From Rhodoferax sp. (GTDB lineage Bacteria > Pseudomonadota > Gammaproteobacteria > Burkholderiales > Burkholderiaceae_C), in NCBI RefSeq assembly GCF_028714215.1, contig NZ_JAQTMS010000010.1:53118-117117 (forward strand): 64,000 nt of DNA. Direction: 5' to 3'. Both the position numbers and the translations under genes were made by a program. Below, one piece after another: positions 59,889-64,000 of this stretch. Within the stretch, counting starts at the first letter, position 1. The number at the start of each line of letters is the position of its first letter. Below the pieces are notes generated by a model. It had not been told where the DNA came from. It saw only the letters and a program-made list of their open reading frames with translations, and made no database searches.

Positions 59889-61057
59889 GCGGCCTCCTGC
59901 TGATCGTGCCGGAAAGAACTGGCGCCGCCGGCTGCCGCCGGGGCGGCCTGGGCATGGCTGGCGCGCAGTTTGCGCACCAGTTCCAGCTCGGCCTGAAAGT
60001 CCACGTAATGGGGCAATTTGAGGTGCTGCACAAAGCCGGAGGCCTCCACGTTGTCGGCGTGCGACAACACGAACTCGGGGTCCTGCGCCGGCGCGATGCG
60101 CGGCTCGCCCAGCTCGTCGGCGCGCAGGGCGCGATCGACCAGGGCCATGGCCATGGTCTTGCGCTCGGAGCCGCCGAAAGCCAGGCCGTAGCCCTGGGTA
60201 AACTGCGGCGGCAACTCGCGGCTGCCGCTGAACTGGTTGACCATCTGGCACTCGGTGACTTCCAGGTCGCCAATGTCGATGGCAAATCCCAACTCGTCGG
60301 GAACCAGCTCGACACTGACGAAACCGCGCCGGATCTCGCCGGCGAACGGATGCGAGTTGGCATAGCCGCGCTGCGTCGAGTAACCCATGCCCAGCAGCCA
60401 GCCCTCGTCGCCACGCGCCAGCGCCTGCAGGCGCAAGGCACGGTCGGCCGGAAACATCAGCGGCTCGCGCGTCAGATCGCCGGTTGTCGCATCGTCCCTG
60501 GGCTGCGGCGTCTCCAGCAAGCCTTCACGCGCCAGCAGATCGTTGACGCGCGGCACCACCGCGGCGGGCTCCGGGGTTGCCGCAGCGCTGCCCGGCGCAC
60601 TGTCCGCTGGCGCCTCAGGTGCTGCCGGCGCCGGCTCGCTGGAGTCCTGCTCGGCCAGCAGCGCGAAGTCCAGCAGGCGCTGCGTGTAGTCGTAGGTAGG
60701 CCCCAGCAACTGGCCGCCCGGCACCTCCTTGAAGGTGGCGGAGATGCGCCGCAGCAGCGTGATGCGCGCGGTGTCCAGCGGCAAGGCGTAACCCAGGCGC
60801 GGCAAGGTGGTGCGGTAGGCACGCAGCAGGAACACCGCCTCCAGCAGGTCGCCGCTGGCCTGCTTGATCGCCAGCGCCGCCAGTTCCGGGTCATACAGTG
60901 AGCCTTCGCTCATCACGCGGTCCACCGCCAGCGAGAGTTGGGCGCGTATCTGCGCCACCGACAGCGCGGCGATGTCGGTGTCGCCCCGGCGCTGCTGCTC
61001 CAGCAGCCGCCAGGAACTCTCGATCGCGGCAGCGCCGCCTTTTACTGCAACATACAT
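59885..61057 (-). CDS. phnI: Alpha-D-ribose 1-methylphosphonate 5-triphosphate synthase subunit PhnI
   Basis: A 390-residue core subunit of C-P lyase. The ATG ending at 61057 gives the family start M-Y-V-A-V-K-G-G-x-x-A-I. G-S-L-Y-D-P-E-L-A-A-L-A-I-K-Q-A-S-G-D and Y-G-L-A-F-G-G-S-E-R-K-x-M-A-M-A-L-V-D are conserved. An Ala/Pro-rich insertion of about 25 residues lies near position 165-195. 89 bp separate it from phnH, filled by a hairpin repeat. Confidence 0.95.
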   Translation of the reverse strand: MYVAVKGGAAAIESSWRLLEQQRRGDTDIAALSVAQIRAQLSLAVDRVMSEGSLYDPELAALAIKQASGDLLEAVFLLRAYRTTLPRLGYALPLDTARITLLRRISATFKEVPGGQLLGPTYDYTQRLLDFALLAEQDSSEPAPAAPEAPADSAPGSAAATPEPAAVVPRVNDLLAREGLLETPQPRDDATTGDLTREPLMFPADRALRLQALARGDEGWLLGMGYSTQRGYANSHPFAGEIRRGFVSVELVPDELGFAIDIGDLEVTECQMVNQFSGSRELPPQFTQGYGLAFGGSERKTMAMALVDRALRADELGEPRIAPAQDPEFVLSHADNVEASGFVQHLKLPHYVDFQAELELVRKLRASHAQAAPAAAGGASSFRHDQQEAA

Positions 61058-61071
61058 ATCAGGCTCCCGCC

Positions 61072-61140
61072 GGGCCGCCCCAAGGGAAGCCTGCGCCCCC
61101 TCGGGGGGCAGTGAATACACAAAGTGATGAGCGTGGGGGC
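61072..61140. repeat. Comamonad-type intergenic hairpin repeat between phnH and phnI
   Basis: GCCCCC (61095-61100) and GGGGGGC (61103-61109) form a compact hairpin within a segment of a type widely seen between genes in Comamonadaceae (from memory, not searched). It interrupts an operon whose other junctions mostly overlap by 4 bp. Confidence 0.55.
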
Positions 61141-61146
61141 TTCATC

Positions 61147-61746
61147 TCAGACTCCTTCCAGTCGCCGCACGCGGGTCGTGCGCGGCAGGCCCAAGGCGTA
61201 TTCGCCACAGGTAAAAACAATGTCCACGCCTTGCGGAAAGGCGGCGTGGTTGACTTGCCACTGGCTCCAGAAATCGATGGGCAACCCTTGCAGCGCGACG
61301 CGCTGCTGGGTCTGAATGCCGGGGCCGCGCCATTCCAGCTCCGGCCCACCGCTCAGGCTGGGCAGCTCGATCAGCAGCGTGCAGGAGAACTCGGGCGACT
61401 CGGTGCTGCCGGCGGCAAAGTCGGCCAGCGCCAGCCCCTGCTGGATGCCCGTGAGCACCGCAAAGGCGGCCTGCTCGGGCCGCTGCGCCAGCGTCGCACC
61501 GGTATGAAAACGCAGCCACTGTGGCAGGCCGGCATCCGGCTGCTGCCACCAGACCGGCGTCTCGTCGTCGCTCAGGCACAGCAACAAGCGCGCCAGCGCG
61601 CCGCCCAGCGCCACGCCCGGCAAGGCCTCCCCGACCCAGCGCGCCTGGCCGGGGCGCGCCAGCGCATCGAGCAGGGCGCGAAACGCCTGCTGGCTTTCAT
61701 GCACGCCATCGACCAGACCGGCCGCCAGAGTTGATGCCGCTGTCAT
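61147..61746 (-). CDS. phnH: C-P lyase core subunit PhnH
   Basis: A 199-residue subunit of the PhnGHIJ core. V-H-E-S-Q-Q-A-F-R-A-L-L-D-A-L-A-R-P-G, F-H-T-G-A and G-P-G-I are conserved in PhnH, and the chain has normal length. Overlaps phnG by 4 bp. Confidence 0.95.
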   Translation of the reverse strand: MTAASTLAAGLVDGVHESQQAFRALLDALARPGQARWVGEALPGVALGGALARLLLCLSDDETPVWWQQPDAGLPQWLRFHTGATLAQRPEQAAFAVLTGIQQGLALADFAAGSTESPEFSCTLLIELPSLSGGPELEWRGPGIQTQQRVALQGLPIDFWSQWQVNHAAFPQGVDIVFTCGEYALGLPRTTRVRRLEGV

Positions 61747-62207
61747 GCCTCACCTCGCACGAAAGTGAAAAATTCGACCTTGGAAGGCGCCACGGCCTGC
61801 TGCTTGCGGGCACGGGCCTGCGCCTGTGATCGCGCCAGCGGCTCGATCAGCGAACGCTGCAGCCGGTCGTGATGGCGCGGGTCCTGCAACAAGGCATCGG
61901 CCAGCGCCGCCAGTTCGGCCCGGCGCTTGTCGCGACCCAGCGCATAAGAGACGCCCAGCGGACCGTCGCCCAGCCGCAGCGCGCAACGCACCACGCTGGC
62001 CTCGCCCAGGTTGAACGGGTTGCCGGTGCCGCCGACGCGGCCGCGCAGCATGACCATGCCGACCTCCGTCGGGCGAACCGCTTGCAGAGGCGGCAATTCG
62101 CTCGCCGCCGGCAGCCGGTCTTCCAGTTCGGCTCGGCTGGCGCGCGCCAGCACCGCCAGCCAGGCCGAGCGCGCCGGTTTTTCGCTTGTTGTTGTGTCGC
62201 TTGTCAT
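61743..62207 (-). CDS. phnG: C-P lyase core subunit PhnG
   Basis: A 154-residue subunit of the core complex. The ATG ending at 62207 is chosen over one 48 bp upstream. R-P-T-E-V-G-M-V-M-L-R-G-R-V-G-G-T-G-x-P-F-N-L-G-E-A-S-V-V-R-C is a signature block of PhnG (shown residue by residue). First gene of the phn operon; its Pho promoter lies 42-75 bp upstream. Confidence 0.95.
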   Translation of the reverse strand: MTSDTTTSEKPARSAWLAVLARASRAELEDRLPAASELPPLQAVRPTEVGMVMLRGRVGGTGNPFNLGEASVVRCALRLGDGPLGVSYALGRDKRRAELAALADALLQDPRHHDRLQRSLIEPLARSQAQARARKQQAVAPSKVEFFTFVRGEA

Positions 62208-62248
62208 ACGGATGTCTAAATCAGTCGCTGGAGTTGTGCATGGCCTGT

Positions 62249-62282
62249 AGTTCACTCCGCCAACATGAAAGATTTATGACAA
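62249..62282 (-). promoter_or_regulatory. PhoB-dependent promoter of the phnGHIJKLM operon
   Basis: On the minus strand TTGTCAT (62282-62276) and CTTTCAT (62271-62265) with AAAT between, exactly 10 bp, then TGAACT (62254-62249). It coincides with the left arm of a 34-bp inverted repeat whose right arm is the promoter of the divergent importer. Confidence 0.8.
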
Positions 62283-62336
62283 CCGGGCGAGTTGCATGCG
62301 GGTTTTCTTGAACCATGGCACGTGCAGAGGGGGGCA

Positions 62337-62415
62337 CTGTCATGCCGGCCCCGGATCGGGTCCGGGGTTTCAACATCCGGCATCCATGGATTGCGGGTCA
62401 GGCCCGCAATGACAG
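62337..62415. repeat. REP-like cloverleaf palindrome, copy 3
   Basis: Outer arms CTGTCAT (62337-62343) and ATGACAG (62409-62415); inner hairpins CCCCGGA/TCCGGGG inside CCGG-type arms, and ATTGCGGG/CCCGCAAT. The 3' half matches the element at 20418-20477 almost base for base. It separates the two divergent Pho promoters. Confidence 0.8.
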
Positions 62416-62479
62416 CGCTACGCTGGCACAGATGCCGAGCTGGTGGACGGCGAATATTCCCTGGCAAGGAGTTATCGAA

Positions 62480-62513
62480 ATGTCATAAATCTTTCATGTT
62501 GGCGCAGTGAACT
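62480..62513 (+). promoter_or_regulatory. PhoB-dependent promoter of the second CUT1 importer
   Basis: ATGTCAT (62480-62486) and CTTTCAT (62491-62497) with AAAT between, exactly 10 bp, then TGAACT (62508-62513). Mirror image of the phnG promoter. Confidence 0.8.
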
Positions 62514-62574
62514 AGGCGCCTTGCCCACCGCCTCGAAGCGCTGGATCACGGTTCACAACTCCCTGTGAGGATTT

Positions 62575-63738
62575 ATGTCAAGCATCAGCATCACCGGTCT
62601 GTCCAAGTCGTTCGGCGCCACGGCGGTGCTGCGCTCGGTCGACCTGGACATTGAGCACGGCGAATTTCTGACGCTGCTGGGCCCTTCGGGTTGCGGCAAG
62701 ACCACCTTGCTGCGGATCATTGCCGGCCTGGAGTTTCCCGATTCCGGCGAGCTGCGCATCGGCGGCGCCTCGGTGCTGGCGACCGAGGCCAAGGACCGCA
62801 ACCTGGCCATGGTTTTTCAGAGCTACGCGCTGTACCAGCACCTGACGGTGCGCCAGAACATCGCCCTGCCCTTGCGCATGCGGCGCTTGACGCGCCTGCA
62901 GCGCATGGCGGCGCGCTGGCTGCCCAGCCGCGACACACGGCGCGTGGAGGCCGAGATCGAGACCGCGGTGCAGCGCGTCGCGGCCGCGCTGCAAATCGAC
63001 CACCTGCTGGAGCGCCGTCCGCCGCAACTCTCGGGCGGCCAGCGCCAGCGCGTGGCCCTGGGGCGCGGCATGGTTCGCGAGCCGGGCGTCTTTCTGCTGG
63101 ACGAGCCGCTGTCCAATCTGGACGCCCAGTTGCGCATTGCCATGCGCCTGGAGCTGGCCGAGCTGCATCGCCGGCTCGGCTCCACCTTCGTCTTCGTCAC
63201 GCACGATCAGGAAGAGGCGATGACCATGTCCGACCGCATCGCCGTGATGGCGGTGGGCCGCGTGGCGCAGGTGGGCACGCCCAGCGAGCTGTACGACGAT
63301 CCTGTTTCGCTGGAGGTGGCCCGCTTCGTCGGCACGCCGCAGATCAACAGCATCGCCGCCGCCATCGATGCCGACGGCATGCTGGTGATCGAGGGCCAGC
63401 CGCTGTGCCGGGTCGATCCCAGCCGGCAATTGGCCGATCAGGCCGTGACGCTGGCGGTGCGGCCGGAAGGCTTGCGGCTGGGCCGCATGGGCGCCTCGAA
63501 CAGCCTGGACGCAACCGTTATCGCGGTCGAGAACCTGGGGCCGGAAAGCCTGGTCAACCTGCGCCTGGACAACGGCGCCTTGCTGGTGGCGCGCCACTTC
63601 AAGGAGTCGGGCGCGCCGCCGCAGCGCAACGAGCGCGTGACGCTGGGCCTGGAGGCGGGTGATGCCCTGCTGTTCGACGCCGCTGGCCAGCGTGTGCGGC
63701 CGCCCGCCGTATCCGGCCTGGTGCTGGCTTATGCATAG
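62575..63738 (+). CDS. CUT1-family ABC transporter ATP-binding protein divergent from phn
   Basis: A 387-residue MalK/UgpC-type ATPase. Walker A G-P-S-G-C-G-K-T-T, signature L-S-G-G-Q-R-Q-R-V-A-L-G-R, Walker B F-L-L-D-E-P-L-S-N-L-D, and a C-terminal TOBE-like domain with V-R-P-E-G-L-R-L. Basic stretch M-R-R-L-T-R-L-Q-R-M-A-A-R-W inserted in the helical domain. It belongs to the sugar/glycerol-phosphate class rather than the PhnC class, so the cargo may be a phosphonate ester or glycerophosphodiester (inference from the phn neighbour). Confidence 0.9.
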   Translation: MSSISITGLSKSFGATAVLRSVDLDIEHGEFLTLLGPSGCGKTTLLRIIAGLEFPDSGELRIGGASVLATEAKDRNLAMVFQSYALYQHLTVRQNIALPLRMRRLTRLQRMAARWLPSRDTRRVEAEIETAVQRVAAALQIDHLLERRPPQLSGGQRQRVALGRGMVREPGVFLLDEPLSNLDAQLRIAMRLELAELHRRLGSTFVFVTHDQEEAMTMSDRIAVMAVGRVAQVGTPSELYDDPVSLEVARFVGTPQINSIAAAIDADGMLVIEGQPLCRVDPSRQLADQAVTLAVRPEGLRLGRMGASNSLDATVIAVENLGPESLVNLRLDNGALLVARHFKESGAPPQRNERVTLGLEAGDALLFDAAGQRVRPPAVSGLVLAYA

Positions 63739-64000
63739 CGGCGCGCTGGTCAGACCCCTGGCACGGCCGCTGCCGCGCGCGGTGCGTCGCGCCCAGATTT
63801 CCGCCGCCTACTGGATGGTGCTGCCGGCCGCGCTGCTGCTGCTGGGCCTGGTCGTGCTGCCGCTGCTCAGTGTGCTGGCGATCTCGTTCACCGACTGGCA
63901 AATGGGCTCCGGCCAGATCAACTACGTGGGGCTGCAAAACTTCATCGAGCTGACCGGCGACGCGCAGTTCCTGCGCTCGCTGGGCAGCACGCTGCTGTAC
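63731..64000 (+). CDS. CUT1 ABC transporter permease, cut by the window end
   Basis: First 90 codons of a permease, starting at ATG 63731 and overlapping the ATPase gene by 8 bp. A basic N-terminus is followed by a strong membrane helix (L-P-A-A-L-L-L-L-G-L-V-V-L-P-L-L) and the phrase F-T-D-W...Y-V-G-L-Q-N-F, typical of the first periplasmic loop of UgpA/MalF-type permeases. Incomplete at 64000. Confidence 0.88.
   Translation, partial: MHSGALVRPLARPLPRAVRRAQISAAYWMVLPAALLLLGLVVLPLLSVLAISFTDWQMGSGQINYVGLQNFIELTGDAQFLRSLGSTLLY

Larger units (their letters stand above)
62248..62514. repeat. 34-bp near-perfect inverted repeat in the phn divergent region
   Basis: Left arm 62248-62281 and right arm 62481-62514 are reverse complements with one mismatch in 34. 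Each arm carries a whole promoter: Pho half-sites, the 10-bp spacer and the -10. Together with the cloverleaf repeat at 62337-62415 they account for most of this 367-bp gene-free stretch; I see nothing else in it. Confidence 0.9.

Noticed and set aside
1..64000. CRISPR arrays, tRNA or rRNA genes, integrase, transposase or phage genes.
   Set aside because: Looked for on both strands; no repeat-spacer pattern, cloverleaf tRNA or mobility protein was recognised.

Overview
The window looks like a chromosome segment of a Burkholderiales betaproteobacterium, most probably Comamonadaceae (Rhodoferax/Polaromonas-like). The grounds are high GC, a trxA-rho-rpmE2 gene order, an AddB-like protein of the betaproteobacterial type, a pstSCAB-phoU-phoB-phoR order with divergent ppx, and a C-run/G-run intergenic hairpin of a kind common in comamonads. 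No rRNA, tRNA, CRISPR array, transposase or phage gene was seen.

Layout. 1-6.8 kb: a plus-strand run of exported proteins of unknown function (a repeat protein cut by the window edge, a small Cys-rich protein with a U-box-like segment, a coiled-coil protein, a HEAT-like protein, a membrane-anchored ankyrin protein). Two of them share a 49-bp upstream repeat. 6.8-9.4 kb: LemA and an M48 metalloprotease. 9.4-11.0 kb: three minus-strand exported or membrane proteins, two of them clearly AT-rich. 11.3-18.3 kb: a translationally coupled addB-addA-flavoprotein operon. 18.5-20.8 kb: trxA, rho, rpmE2. 21-22.7 kb: a polytopic membrane protein.

22.7-64 kb is essentially one phosphorus-acquisition supercluster: pstSCAB-phoU-phoB-phoR, ppx, a fasciclin lipoprotein, an EAL-CBS-GGDEF protein, an H1/RHH-like protein, a PhoX-type phosphatase, a PhoA-type phosphatase in an operon with an OB-fold-like protein and an ABC exporter, a HAD phosphatase/tiny lipoprotein/phospholipase C operon, a GlpR-like regulator with a CUT1 (Ugp-like) importer and an EEP-family hydrolase, a PAP2 lipoprotein phosphatase, and a phnGHIJKLM C-P lyase operon divergent from a second CUT1 importer. 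A BsuBI/PstI-type restriction-modification pair sits at 52.8-55.4 kb, between the PAP2 gene and the phn genes.

Main result. Reading by eye, ten transcription units between 29.5 and 62.5 kb carry PhoB-type half-sites ((C/A/T)TGTCA(T/C)-like) at 11-bp period, and in every one the last half-site ends exactly 10 bp before a plausible -10 hexamer. They include the EAL-GGDEF gene (four half-sites, tying phosphate starvation to c-di-GMP), the PhoA-ABC exporter operon, and the divergent phn units, whose two promoters are near-identical 34-bp inverted copies. Two of the promoters predict leaderless or nearly leaderless mRNAs, and one has a GlpR-like half-site between Pho box and -10. Other notable items are the remains of a second copy of the GlpR/importer/EEP locus, a GGGACAGA-type palindromic element nested in itself at phoU-pstB and also lying in frame inside a solute-binding protein's signal peptide, and three cloverleaf-like intergenic repeats.

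All calls come from reading sequence and translations without database searches; family names rest on remembered motifs.
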